Below, in pieces: positions 1 through 8,010 of a DNA stretch of 19,238 nucleotides; the stretch's first letter is position 1, and each line of letters begins with the position of its first letter. This DNA comes from SCQX01 sp035720945 (lineage in GTDB: Bacteria; Pseudomonadota; Gammaproteobacteria; Burkholderiales; Burkholderiaceae_B). Location of the stretch: NCBI GenBank assembly GCA_035720945.1, contig DASTNK010000011.1, forward strand, positions 1 through 19,238. The letters run 5' to 3'. The notes below the pieces were generated by a model. The model worked only from the letters and a program-made list of their open reading frames with translations. It did not search any database and was not told the origin of the DNA. The position numbers and the translations under genes are program-made.

Positions 1-16
1 GCCCCGTACGCGGGGC
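1..16 (+). repeat. GC-rich perfect hairpin (6-bp stem, TACG loop)
   Basis: GCCCCG and CGGGGC are exact reverse complements separated by TACG. There is no T-run after it, so it is not a classic intrinsic terminator. It could be the end of a longer structure that begins before the window, such as a processing or 3'-stabilising stem after ugpB. Confidence 0.4.
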
Positions 17-132
17 GCACCACTTTGGGGGATATGCAAGAATGCAGGGTTTTCGCATACTCTTGGCCGCCGATGGGCGCGGTATGACGCGGAACCGGGT
101 CAGCCCCTGGACCGATGCGGGGCACGGACGCG

Positions 133-147
133 GCGCCTGTCAGGCGC
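133..147 (+). repeat. Perfect inverted repeat 30 nt before ugpA
   Basis: GCGCCTG and CAGGCGC flank a single T, which in RNA would fold as a 5-bp stem with a 5-nt loop. It lies in the leader of ugpA. It could be an mRNA stem that sets the expression of the permease genes relative to the binding protein, or an operator. The role is inferred only. Confidence 0.35.
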
Positions 148-177
148 GGGCGAGCGCACAACTAAACAAAGCGGAAT

Positions 178-1059
178 ATGGAAAAACGCGTCGTCTTCTC
201 TCATAAAACACTGCCCTACCTTTTGCTGATCCCGCAACTGGCCGTCACCGTTGTCTTCTTCTTCCTGCCGGCCGGCCAGGCCATGTGGCAGTCGTTCCGT
301 CTCGAAGACGCGTTCGGCCTGTCCTCCCAATTCGTAGGTTGGCAGAACTTCATCGACCTGTTCTCGAATCCGGACTACATCAATTCCTTCAAGGTGACCA
401 CCGAGTTTTCGTTGCTGGTCGCCATTTCCGGCCTGGCCATTGCCCTGCTGCTGGCCGTCATGGCCAACCGCGTTGTCAAGGGCGCCGGGCTGTACAAGAC
501 CCTGTTGATCTGGCCTTACGCCGTGGCGCCCGCCGTGGCCGGCGTGCTGTGGCTGTTCCTGTTTTCACCGGCTGTCGGTATCCTGGCCGTGTATCTGGCC
601 GAAATGGGCTTTCACTGGAATCCGCGGCTCAACGGCCACGATGCCATGACGCTGGTGGTGCTCACGTCGGTGTGGAAGCAGATTTCCTATAACTTCCTGT
701 TCTTCCTGGCCGGGCTTCAGTCCATTCCGCGATCACTGATCGAAGCGGCCGCCATCGACGGAGCGTCGCCGTTCCGGCGCTTCTGGACCATCGTGTTCCC
801 CCTGTTGTCGCCCACGACCTTCTTCCTGCTGATCATCAACGTCATCTATTCGTTCTTCGACACCTTCGCCATCATCGACGTCATGACCCAGGGTGGCCCG
901 GGCAACTCCACGTCCATCCTGGTCTACCAGGTGTACAACGCGGGGTTCAAGGGTATGGACATCGGGTCATCCGCCGCCCAGTCGGTGATCCTGATGATCA
1001 TCGTCGTGGCGCTGACCGTGATCCAGTTCCGCTACATCGACCGAAAGGTCAATTACTGA
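178..1059 (+). CDS. ugpA: sn-glycerol-3-phosphate ABC transporter permease UgpA
   Basis: Inner-membrane permease of the Ugp importer, which takes up glycerol-3-phosphate and glycerophosphodiesters from the periplasm. The 293-residue product is about the length of E. coli UgpA (295) and shares long stretches with it, including the N-terminal LPYLLLIPQ segment and SVWKQISYNFLFF (about residues 164-176). The EAA loop that contacts the ATPase is clear at about 189-208 (EAAAIDGASPFRRFW). About six hydrophobic segments are visible, the first near residues 13-32. ATG at 178 is chosen because it gives the family length; only a weak purine-rich SD precedes it. ugpE follows after a 21-nt gap. UgpA should pair with UgpE to form the channel. 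Confidence 0.95.
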   Translation: MEKRVVFSHKTLPYLLLIPQLAVTVVFFFLPAGQAMWQSFRLEDAFGLSSQFVGWQNFIDLFSNPDYINSFKVTTEFSLLVAISGLAIALLLAVMANRVVKGAGLYKTLLIWPYAVAPAVAGVLWLFLFSPAVGILAVYLAEMGFHWNPRLNGHDAMTLVVLTSVWKQISYNFLFFLAGLQSIPRSLIEAAAIDGASPFRRFWTIVFPLLSPTTFFLLIINVIYSFFDTFAIIDVMTQGGPGNSTSILVYQVYNAGFKGMDIGSSAAQSVILMIIVVALTVIQFRYIDRKVNY

Positions 1060-1080
1060 CACGGCCCTCAAGGCACCACC

Positions 1081-1923
1081 ATGATCGAACGCCGCCCCTA
1101 TCTGGACATCTTCTCCCACGTCATCCTGCTTCTTGGCGTGGCCATCGTGGCCTTTCCACTGTATGTCACGTTCGTGGCCTCCACGCAGACGGCACAGGAA
1201 GTGGCCCGCGCCCCGATGTCGCTGCTGCCCGGCAGCCACTTCCTGCAGAACTACGCATCCGTGCTGTTCGGGCAGGGCAGCGGCTCGGTGCCCGTGGCCC
1301 GCATGATGTGGGTCAGCACCGTCATGGCCCTGGTGATCGCCATCGGCAAGATCGTCATTTCCATGCTGTCGGCCTTCGCCGTGGTGTACTTCCGCTTCCG
1401 CTTCCGGATGTTCTTCTTCTGGATGATTTTCGTCACGCTCATGCTGCCGGTGGAAGTCCGCATCGCTCCCACCTACAAGGTGGTGGCCGACCTGGGCATG
1501 CTGAACACCTACGCGGGCCTGACACTGCCGCTTATCGCGTCGGCAACAGCCACTTTCCTGTTCCGGCAGTTTTTCCTGACCATCCCCGACGAGCTCATCG
1601 AAGCGGCGCGCATCGACGGTGCCGGCCCCATGAGATTTTTCCGCGACATTCTTTTCCCACTTTCCAAGACCAGCATCGCGGCGTTGTTCGTGATCCAGTT
1701 CATTTACGGCTGGAACCAGTATCTGTGGCCTTTGATCATCACCACGCACGAGGACATGTACCCCATCGTGATCGGCATCCAGCGCATGATCGCGGGGGGT
1801 GACAGTGTGACATCATGGAATCTGGTCATGGCCACGGCGCTGCTGGCCATGCTGCCGCCCGCGGCGGTCGTCATCCTGATGCAGAAATGGTTCGTCAAGG
1901 GCCTGGTCGACGCCGAAAAATAG
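1081..1923 (+). CDS. ugpE: sn-glycerol-3-phosphate ABC transporter permease UgpE
   Basis: Second inner-membrane permease of the Ugp importer; 280 residues against 281 in E. coli. It is strongly hydrophobic with about six membrane segments (first near residues 11-33). The EAA loop is at about 174-193 (EAARIDGAGPMRFFRDI), the coupling helix that docks on UgpC. The C-terminus, ending QKWFVKGLVDAEK, has the family's usual WFVxGLxxGAVK-like form. An AAGG motif about 8 nt upstream of ATG 1081 serves as SD. It sits 21 nt after ugpA and 50 nt before ugpC, consistent with one transcript. Confidence 0.95.
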   Translation: MIERRPYLDIFSHVILLLGVAIVAFPLYVTFVASTQTAQEVARAPMSLLPGSHFLQNYASVLFGQGSGSVPVARMMWVSTVMALVIAIGKIVISMLSAFAVVYFRFRFRMFFFWMIFVTLMLPVEVRIAPTYKVVADLGMLNTYAGLTLPLIASATATFLFRQFFLTIPDELIEAARIDGAGPMRFFRDILFPLSKTSIAALFVIQFIYGWNQYLWPLIITTHEDMYPIVIGIQRMIAGGDSVTSWNLVMATALLAMLPPAAVVILMQKWFVKGLVDAEK

Positions 1924-1973
1924 CCAGCCCCACATTCTTCCGAACATCACTGAAACACCGGAATCCAGACAAC

Positions 1974-3059
<1,086 letters not shown>

Positions 3060-3102
3060 GCATCTGACCTACAAAGCAGCGTCCCCTCAATAATCGGTAA
3101 AA

Positions 3103-3138
3103 AAGCCGCCAACCCTGAAACGGACTGGCGGCTTCTTT
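3103..3138. terminator. Bidirectional intrinsic terminator between ugpC and the binding-protein gene
   Basis: AAGCCGCCA (3103-3111) and TGGCGGCTT (3126-3134) form a perfect 9-bp stem around a 14-nt loop. The plus strand continues TTCTTT. The minus strand reads through the stem into TTTTTT. It lies between two convergent genes (ugpC stop at 3059, binding-protein stop at 3194), so it can end both transcripts. Confidence 0.85.
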
Positions 3139-3193
3139 ACGTCGGCCCGCGCAAACCGCCCTATCCGGGGCTGGTGCGCGAGCCCGCCGATTA

Positions 3194-4315
3194 TTAATAA
3201 ACGGTCTTGGAACCGTCCTTGTGCCAGACAAAAACGTCGAACTTGAACTGGGTCAGATCGCCCTGTTTGTTCCAGGCGACTTTGCCAATGGGGGTGTTGA
3301 CGGGATGGGAGTGCAGGTAGGCGGCGACCTTGACGGGGTCGTCGACACCGGCACCCTTGATGCCGGCCACGATGGATTCCATGGCAGCATACGAGGTGAG
3401 CTGGAACGCCCCACCGGGATCACGCCCCTTGTCCTTGAACGCTTTGACGATGGCCGCGTTCTCTGGGTTCTTGGTGAAGTCGGCCGGCAGCGTGAGCAGC
3501 ATGCCTTCCACCGCGGGACCGGCGATGCCTGCGATTTGTGAATTGCCCACACCCTCGGGCCCCATGAAGCGGGCTTTCAAGCCTTGCTCCGAGCCCTGGC
3601 GCAGCAGCAGGCCCATTTCGGGATGGTAGCCGCCGTAGTAGACGAAATCGACATTGAGCGACTTGAGCTTGGTGATGACGGCGGAATAATCGTTTTCGCC
3701 GGCATTGATGCCTTCGAACAGAACGACGTCGACGCCATCTTTCTTCAGCTCGTTCTTCACAGCCGTGGCGATACCCTGGCCATACGACTGCTTGTCATGC
3801 AGGACGGCCACGCGCTTGGGCTTGATCTTGTCGGCGATGAACTTGCCGGCCACCGGGCCTTGCTGATCGTCGCGACCGATGGTGCGGAAGATCATGTCGT
3901 AGTGCTTGCCATCCGTGACCAGCGGCGACGTGGCCGACGGCGAGATCATCAGCACCCCGTTGTTGTTGTAGATGTCGGTGGCGGCGATGGTGGCGCCCGA
4001 GCACACATGGCCCACAACGTAATGGATGTCGTCATTGACGACGCGGTTGGCCACCACCGGCGCCTGCTTGGGCTCGCAGCCATCGTCCATGACGACTACC
4101 TCGAGCTTCTTCCCGAGAACGCCGCCGGCGGCGTTCACTTTTTCGACTTCAGTGTCGACGCCCTGCTTGACCATGCCGCCGTATTGCGTGAGAGGCCCCG
4201 TGAACGGACCCGCGACAGCGATCTTGATGGTGCCGGCCGCATTGGCTCCGGAAGAAACCAGCATGCCAACAGTGATGCCCAACGCAGCAACGATAGGCGT
4301 GAAACGAATTTTCAT
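3194..4315 (-). CDS. Branched-chain amino acid-type ABC transporter periplasmic substrate-binding protein
   Basis: LivJ/LivK-like type I periplasmic binding protein of 373 residues. It starts with a typical signal peptide (charged n-region MKIR, hydrophobic core, cleavage probably after ANA near residue 26), then the mature start GTIKIAVAGPFTG. Two cysteines about 28 residues apart (in DDGCEPKQ and GHVCSGAT) match the conserved disulfide of Leu/Ile/Val-binding proteins. The GHVCSGATIAA loop matches the ligand-binding loop. ATG 4315 is chosen over an upstream start at 4342 because GGGAGG (4320-4325) precedes it by 4 nt and the signal peptide begins there. No permease or ATPase genes are adjacent, so it must use a transporter encoded elsewhere. 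The ligand is not certain: family members bind Leu, Ile, Val or other amino acids and amides. Confidence 0.9.
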   Translation of the reverse strand: MKIRFTPIVAALGITVGMLVSSGANAAGTIKIAVAGPFTGPLTQYGGMVKQGVDTEVEKVNAAGGVLGKKLEVVVMDDGCEPKQAPVVANRVVNDDIHYVVGHVCSGATIAATDIYNNNGVLMISPSATSPLVTDGKHYDMIFRTIGRDDQQGPVAGKFIADKIKPKRVAVLHDKQSYGQGIATAVKNELKKDGVDVVLFEGINAGENDYSAVITKLKSLNVDFVYYGGYHPEMGLLLRQGSEQGLKARFMGPEGVGNSQIAGIAGPAVEGMLLTLPADFTKNPENAAIVKAFKDKGRDPGGAFQLTSYAAMESIVAGIKGAGVDDPVKVAAYLHSHPVNTPIGKVAWNKQGDLTQFKFDVFVWHKDGSKTVY

Positions 4316-4323
4316 AAAGCCTC

Positions 4324-4358
4324 CCTTTTTAGTTCCGGGCAAGGATACACTAAAAAGG
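4324..4358 (-). promoter_or_regulatory. 10-bp inverted repeat in the leader of the binding-protein gene, touching its SD
   Basis: CCTTTTTAGT (4324-4333) and ACTAAAAAGG (4349-4358) are exact reverse complements with a 15-nt spacer. On the coding (minus) strand the downstream arm contains the first two G of the GGGAGG ribosome-binding site. Formation of this stem in the mRNA could limit ribosome access, or the repeat could be a DNA operator. Function is inferred from position only. Confidence 0.5.
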
Positions 4359-4365
4359 CACCGCG

Positions 4366-4390
4366 AAAAACCGGCGCCGACACCGGTTTT
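4366..4390 (-). terminator. Intrinsic terminator after oxyR
   Basis: On the minus strand AAAACCGG and CCGGTTTT form a perfect 8-bp stem around an 8-nt loop (TGTCGGCG), followed by a T-run (TTTTTC). It begins 12 nt after the oxyR stop codon. Because the stem ends in A/T on both sides it might also work weakly in the other direction. Confidence 0.75.
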
Positions 4391-4402
4391 GGGCCCAGGC
4401 GA

Positions 4403-5359
4403 TCAGGCCTCGACCAATTCGTGCGCTTGCGCGTCGCTGACGTAATTCACCCCGGGCAAGCCACAGGCGTGCACGGAAGTGATCAGCGCCTCGATAGCCG
4501 TGGGACGAGGGAAACTCTTGCGCCACACCAGCACCACACGCCGGTCGGGCACCGGCGTCTTGAACGGGATGTAGGCCAGCAGATCGCTCTGCATGCCCGG
4601 CATCGACAGTGAACTGGCGGGCAGCACCGTGATGCCAATGCCCGCCGCGACCATATGCCGGATGGTCTCGAGCGAGGAACCCTCGAAGGTGCGTTGTATC
4701 CCTTCACTAGAGGCCGAGTACCGCGAAAGCTCGGGGCAGACCTCGAGCACCTGATCGCGGAAACAATGCCCGGTTCCCAGCAGCAACATGGTTTCATCCT
4801 TGAGCTCGGATGAATGGATTTCCTTGCGTTTCGCCCAGGCGTGATGGCGCGGCACGGCCACAAGAAACGGCTCGTCATATAGCGGCCGCACCATCAGGCC
4901 GTACTCCGGCAGGGGAAGCGCCACGATGGCGCAGTCGATCTCGCCCTGACGCAGCAATTCGAGCAATCGTGTGGTGTAGTTCTCTTGCAGCAGCAGCGGC
5001 ATCTGAGGTGTGGCTGCGATCTGAGTGGGCACGAGACGGGGCAGCAGGTAAGGCCCGATGGTGTAGATCACACCCACGCGCAACGGCCCAGCCAACGGGT
5101 CATGGCCTTGGCGGGCGATCTCGCGCAGATTGGCGCCCTCTTCCAGAACACGTTGCGCCTGGGTGACGACCCGCAAGCCGATTGGTGTGATGCCCACCTC
5201 GGAACCACCGCGCTCGAACAGCACCACACCCAGTTCATCCTCGAGTTTGCGGATCGCGACGGACAAGGTGGGCTGACTCACGAAACAAGCCTCGGCGGCG
5301 CGCCCGAAATGACGCTCCCGGGCCACCGCCACAATGTATTTGAGTTCCGTCAGAGTCAT
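4403..5359 (-). CDS. oxyR: Hydrogen peroxide-sensing LysR-family regulator OxyR
   Basis: LysR-type transcription factor of 318 residues. The N-terminal winged HTH (about 1-60, MTLTELKYIVAVARERHFGR) is typical. In the effector domain, Cys199 and Cys208 (GHCFRDQVLEVC) occur at the same spacing and numbering as the redox pair of E. coli OxyR, which forms a disulfide on oxidation by peroxide. The following SLETIRHMVAAGIGITVLP segment is also OxyR-like. This identifies it over other LysR members. ATG 5359 is preceded by GGAAAG. It lies 33 nt downstream of recG on the same strand, so cotranscription is likely, and a terminator follows at 4366-4390. Targets such as katG or ahpC are not in the window. 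Confidence 0.93.
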   Translation of the reverse strand: MTLTELKYIVAVARERHFGRAAEACFVSQPTLSVAIRKLEDELGVVLFERGGSEVGITPIGLRVVTQAQRVLEEGANLREIARQGHDPLAGPLRVGVIYTIGPYLLPRLVPTQIAATPQMPLLLQENYTTRLLELLRQGEIDCAIVALPLPEYGLMVRPLYDEPFLVAVPRHHAWAKRKEIHSSELKDETMLLLGTGHCFRDQVLEVCPELSRYSASSEGIQRTFEGSSLETIRHMVAAGIGITVLPASSLSMPGMQSDLLAYIPFKTPVPDRRVVLVWRKSFPRPTAIEALITSVHACGLPGVNYVSDAQAHELVEA

Positions 5360-5392
5360 ATCGCTTTCCAGAGTGAAATAAGGCTGTGCACA

Positions 5393-7465
5393 TCAACTGC
5401 GCAGGAAATCCTCCCGGCCACGGGCCCAGCGCCGCAAATGCACGCCGGCCCAGTCCGGGAAATGATTGTTCAATTCCGCCGCCGCCTCGCGCGCCAGCTC
5501 GACCAGTTGTCCGTCGGTTTCGAAATTCGCAAAGCGAAACAGTGTGGCGCCAGACTGCCGCACCCCCAGGAACTCTCCGGGGCCGCGCTGCTCCAGATCG
5601 CGGCGGGCGATCTCGAAACCATCCGTCGTTTCGTACATGGCGCGCAGACGCTGCCGCGCGATCAGGGACAGTGGCGCCTGGTACAGCAGCACGCAGGCCG
5701 ATCGGGCCGATCCCCGGCCAACCCGGCCGCGCAGTTGGTGCAACTGCGCCAGACCGAACCGTTCAGCGTGCTCGATCACCATCAGCGAGGCGTTGGGCAC
5801 GTCCACGCCGACTTCGATCACGGTCGTGGCCACCAGAACGTCGATGTCACCAGCCTGGAACGCGTGCATGACCTGGTTCTTGTCCGATGCCGGCAACCGC
5901 CCGTGAACCAATCCCACACGTAAATCTGGCAAGGCGGCCGTCAACGCCAGATGAGTGTCCACGGCGGTCTGCAACTGCAGGGCCTCGCTTTCCTCGACCA
6001 GCGGGCAGACCCAGTAGGCTTGCCTGCCCTGGCGCACCTCATCGGCGACGTGATCGAGCACCTCGTCGCGGCGTGTATCGACCACCAGCTTGGTCAGCAC
6101 GGGTTGGCGCCCTGGCGGCAACTGGTCTATGACCGAGACGTCGAGGTCGGCGAGGAACGTCATGGCCAGACTACGGGGAATCGGCGTGGCGCTCATGTGC
6201 AACTGGTGCGGAACCCACTCGTCCAATGGGGAACCGGCTTCACCCTTGCGGCTCAGGCTCAATCGCTGATCGACACCGAACCGGTGCTGTTCGTCGAGAA
6301 TGACCAGGCCCAGATCCGCGAACTCGACCTTGTCTTGAATGAGCGCCTGAGTGCCCACCACCAGTTGTGCGTCACCATTGGCGATGCGTCCAGCGCTGGC
6401 GCGGCGCTCCCCGGTCTTCTGACTTCCGGTGAGCCAGGCGACCCGAACGCCCAGCGGCTCCAGCCACCCGACGAGTTTGCGAAAATGCTGTTCCGCCAGA
6501 ATTTCAGTCGGGGCCATGATCGCCACCTGCGCGCCAGCATCCATGGCTTGCGCCGCGGCCAAGGCGGCCACGACAGTCTTGCCGCTGCCCACATCCCCCT
6601 GCAACAGGCGCAGCATGGGGAAATCGCGGCCGAGATCGGCACCGATCTCGGCCACCACGCGAATCTGTGCCGGCGTCAATGAAAATGGCAGGCTGCCCCG
6701 AAAACGATCGACCAGCCCTTTGTCAGCCAACAGAGGCCGGGCATGCTGCGCGCGCCGCCGTGCCCTGGCCGCCGCCAGCGCCAGCTGCTGCGCCAACAAT
6801 TCGTCGAACTTGATACGACGCCAGGCTGGATGTTCATGCTCGACCAATTCGGAATACGAAATGTCCGGCGGCGGATGATGAAGGAATTCGATGGCCTCGT
6901 TGAACGGCACCAACCCATATTGCAACCGAATGGCCTCGGGCAGGGTGTCGGACAAATCGGCGCGCTTGAGCGCATCATCGATGAGACGCCTGAGCGTCAG
7001 CTGCGTCAGACCCTGCGTGGTGGGATACACGGGGGTGAGGGATTCGGGCAGCGCTCCTTCGGCACGGCCAACCTTGGGGTGCACCATTTCCAGCCCCGAA
7101 AAACCCGCCCGCACCTCGCCGCGCACGCGCAGCAAGCGGCCGGGTTCCAGTTGCTTCTGCTGGCTGCCGTAGAAATTGAGCCAGCGCAGATTCAAGGTGC
7201 CGGTTTCGTCGGCCAGGGTGGCATGAAGCTGGCGTCGCGGCCGGTACTGCACGTCAGAGTCCACGACATGCCCCTCCACCTGCGCGGTCATGCCCGGCCG
7301 CAGGGACGACACGGGCGTGACCCGGGTTTCGTCCTCGTAGCGCAGCGGAAGATGCACGACGAAATCCTCGGCGCTGCGCAGCCCCAATTGCCGGAGCCGG
7401 GCTTCTGTGGGCGACGCCCCCGAGGCCTGCGCTGCGCGGCCACGGGGCCGTGCCACGGAAGACAT
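5393..7465 (-). CDS. recG: ATP-dependent DNA helicase RecG
   Basis: Branch-migration helicase that remodels stalled replication forks and Holliday junctions. Using ATG 7465 the protein has 690 residues (E. coli 693). The N-terminal wedge/OB domain covers about 20-150. SF2 motifs follow: motif I GDVGSGKT (290-297), motif II DEQH (391-394), motif III SATPIPRS (from 425), motif V around ATTVIEVGVDVPNA (546-559) and motif VI QLRGRVGRG (577-585). The RecG-specific TRG region with RRDLEQRGPGEFLGVRQSG (621-639) is intact. The frame is open further upstream to 7549, but that part would overlap ridA, and 7465 gives the family length. It lies 19 nt after ridA and 33 nt before oxyR. Confidence 0.96.
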   Translation of the reverse strand: MSSVARPRGRAAQASGASPTEARLRQLGLRSAEDFVVHLPLRYEDETRVTPVSSLRPGMTAQVEGHVVDSDVQYRPRRQLHATLADETGTLNLRWLNFYGSQQKQLEPGRLLRVRGEVRAGFSGLEMVHPKVGRAEGALPESLTPVYPTTQGLTQLTLRRLIDDALKRADLSDTLPEAIRLQYGLVPFNEAIEFLHHPPPDISYSELVEHEHPAWRRIKFDELLAQQLALAAARARRRAQHARPLLADKGLVDRFRGSLPFSLTPAQIRVVAEIGADLGRDFPMLRLLQGDVGSGKTVVAALAAAQAMDAGAQVAIMAPTEILAEQHFRKLVGWLEPLGVRVAWLTGSQKTGERRASAGRIANGDAQLVVGTQALIQDKVEFADLGLVILDEQHRFGVDQRLSLSRKGEAGSPLDEWVPHQLHMSATPIPRSLAMTFLADLDVSVIDQLPPGRQPVLTKLVVDTRRDEVLDHVADEVRQGRQAYWVCPLVEESEALQLQTAVDTHLALTAALPDLRVGLVHGRLPASDKNQVMHAFQAGDIDVLVATTVIEVGVDVPNASLMVIEHAERFGLAQLHQLRGRVGRGSARSACVLLYQAPLSLIARQRLRAMYETTDGFEIARRDLEQRGPGEFLGVRQSGATLFRFANFETDGQLVELAREAAAELNNHFPDWAGVHLRRWARGREDFLRS

Positions 7466-7484
7466 GACTGGAGAACCGAATCGG

Positions 7485-7874
7485 TTAGGAAAGAACGACG
7501 ACGGCTTCCACTTCGAACTGCGCGCCCTTGGGCAGACTCGCCACACCAAGGGTCGAGCGCGCGGGGAACGGCTGGGGAATCACGTCGGCCATGATGGCGT
7601 TGGCGCTCGCGAACTTGCTGAGATCGGTCAAGAATAAAGTGAGTTTGACGATGTCAGCCAGTGTCCCGCCCGCCTCTTCGATGACGGCCTGCATGTTCGC
7701 GAACGACTGGCGCACCTGGCCCTCGAAGTTTTCGGAAATCAGTTCGCCGGTGCCCGGTTCCAGCCCGATTTGCCCGGACAGGTAGACGGTTCGCCCCGCA
7801 TTGGTTGCGACCGCCTGGGAATACGGTCCGACCGCCGCCGGCGCCTTGTCGGTGTGGATGATTTGTTTTGCCAT
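7485..7874 (-). CDS. ridA: 2-iminobutanoate/2-iminopropanoate deaminase RidA
   Basis: Cytosolic YjgF/YER057c/UK114 enzyme that hydrolyses reactive enamine/imine products of PLP enzymes such as threonine dehydratase, protecting other PLP enzymes. The 129-residue product has the family landmarks: AVGPYSQA (14-21), YLSGQIG (31-37), the catalytic arginine in PARSTLGV (R106, equivalent to E. coli R105) and the C-terminal FEVEAVV with its conserved glutamate. ATG 7874 is chosen over an upstream in-frame start at 7910 because it yields the usual N-terminus MAKQIIHT. A weak SD (AGAGA) lies upstream. It is the first gene of a likely ridA-recG-oxyR transcript. Confidence 0.95.
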   Translation of the reverse strand: MAKQIIHTDKAPAAVGPYSQAVATNAGRTVYLSGQIGLEPGTGELISENFEGQVRQSFANMQAVIEEAGGTLADIVKLTLFLTDLSKFASANAIMADVIPQPFPARSTLGVASLPKGAQFEVEAVVVLS

Positions 7875-7927
7875 GGTGATTTGTCTCTGAAGATGTGAAA
7901 ACGTCAACAACTATCAGAGTTTAATCA

Positions 7928-7955
7928 TCTATAGCTAACATTAAAAGGCTTTCAG
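7928..7955 (-). promoter_or_regulatory. Possible sigma-70 promoter for ridA-recG-oxyR
   Basis: On the minus strand CTGAAA (7950-7955) and TATAGA (7928-7933) are spaced 16 bp; each matches 4 of 6 consensus bases. Transcription would start near 7921, giving a leader of about 47 nt before ridA ATG. The region is locally AT-rich compared with its surroundings. This is a pattern match only. Confidence 0.35.
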
Positions 7956-7970
7956 GCGCGCAGATCGGAT

Positions 7971-8010
7971 TTATTTCTCGGAGAAGGCGTTTTATTTCTC
8001 GACGAAGGCG
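7971..8010 (-). repeat. 21-bp-period tandem repeat duplicating the end of fpr, including the stop codon
   Basis: Positions 7971-7989 and 7992-8010 are two copies of a 19-bp unit differing at two positions, with a period of 21 bp. The upstream copy (7992-8010) encodes the last residues AFVEK and the TAA of fpr. The second copy, in the same frame after the stop, reads AFSEK followed by another TAA. It looks like a short slippage or recombination duplication. Confidence 0.75.

Larger units (their letters stand above)
1..177 (+). other. Leader/intergenic region upstream of ugpA (probable ugpB-ugpA spacer)
   Basis: No convincing coding sequence is visible. The stretch carries two short GC-rich inverted repeats (1-16 and 133-147, listed separately). 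In ugp operons of the known type the periplasmic binding-protein gene ugpB lies directly upstream of ugpA, so this is most likely the ugpB-ugpA spacer; ugpB itself is not in the window. I see no good sigma-70 promoter. A sequence at 17-31 resembles half of an NtrC dyad but the second half is degenerate. Confidence 0.5.

Noticed and set aside
17..31. NtrC-like sequence GCACC-ACTTT-GGGGG upstream of ugpA
   Set aside because: Only the first half matches GCACC; the second half is degenerate and no sigma-54 promoter follows.
967..1749. Long minus-strand open frame opposite ugpA/ugpE
   Set aside because: Low-complexity His/Asp/Gly-rich composition typical of the antisense of GC-rich membrane-protein genes; the plus-strand genes are certain.
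3584..4612. Long plus-strand open frame opposite the binding protein and oxyR
   Set aside because: It crosses a terminator and two well-supported minus-strand genes and resembles no family; a shadow frame.
7885..7919. CTCTGA/TCAGAG inverted repeat in the ridA leader, sharing words with the fpr palindrome
   Set aside because: Only 6-bp arms with a 23-nt spacer; likely chance, and the flanking bases do not match the fpr palindrome.
7905..7940. OxyR-like ATAG/CTAT tetranucleotides upstream of ridA
   Set aside because: Their spacing does not fit the four-element, 11-bp-period OxyR site, so I did not call an OxyR operator.
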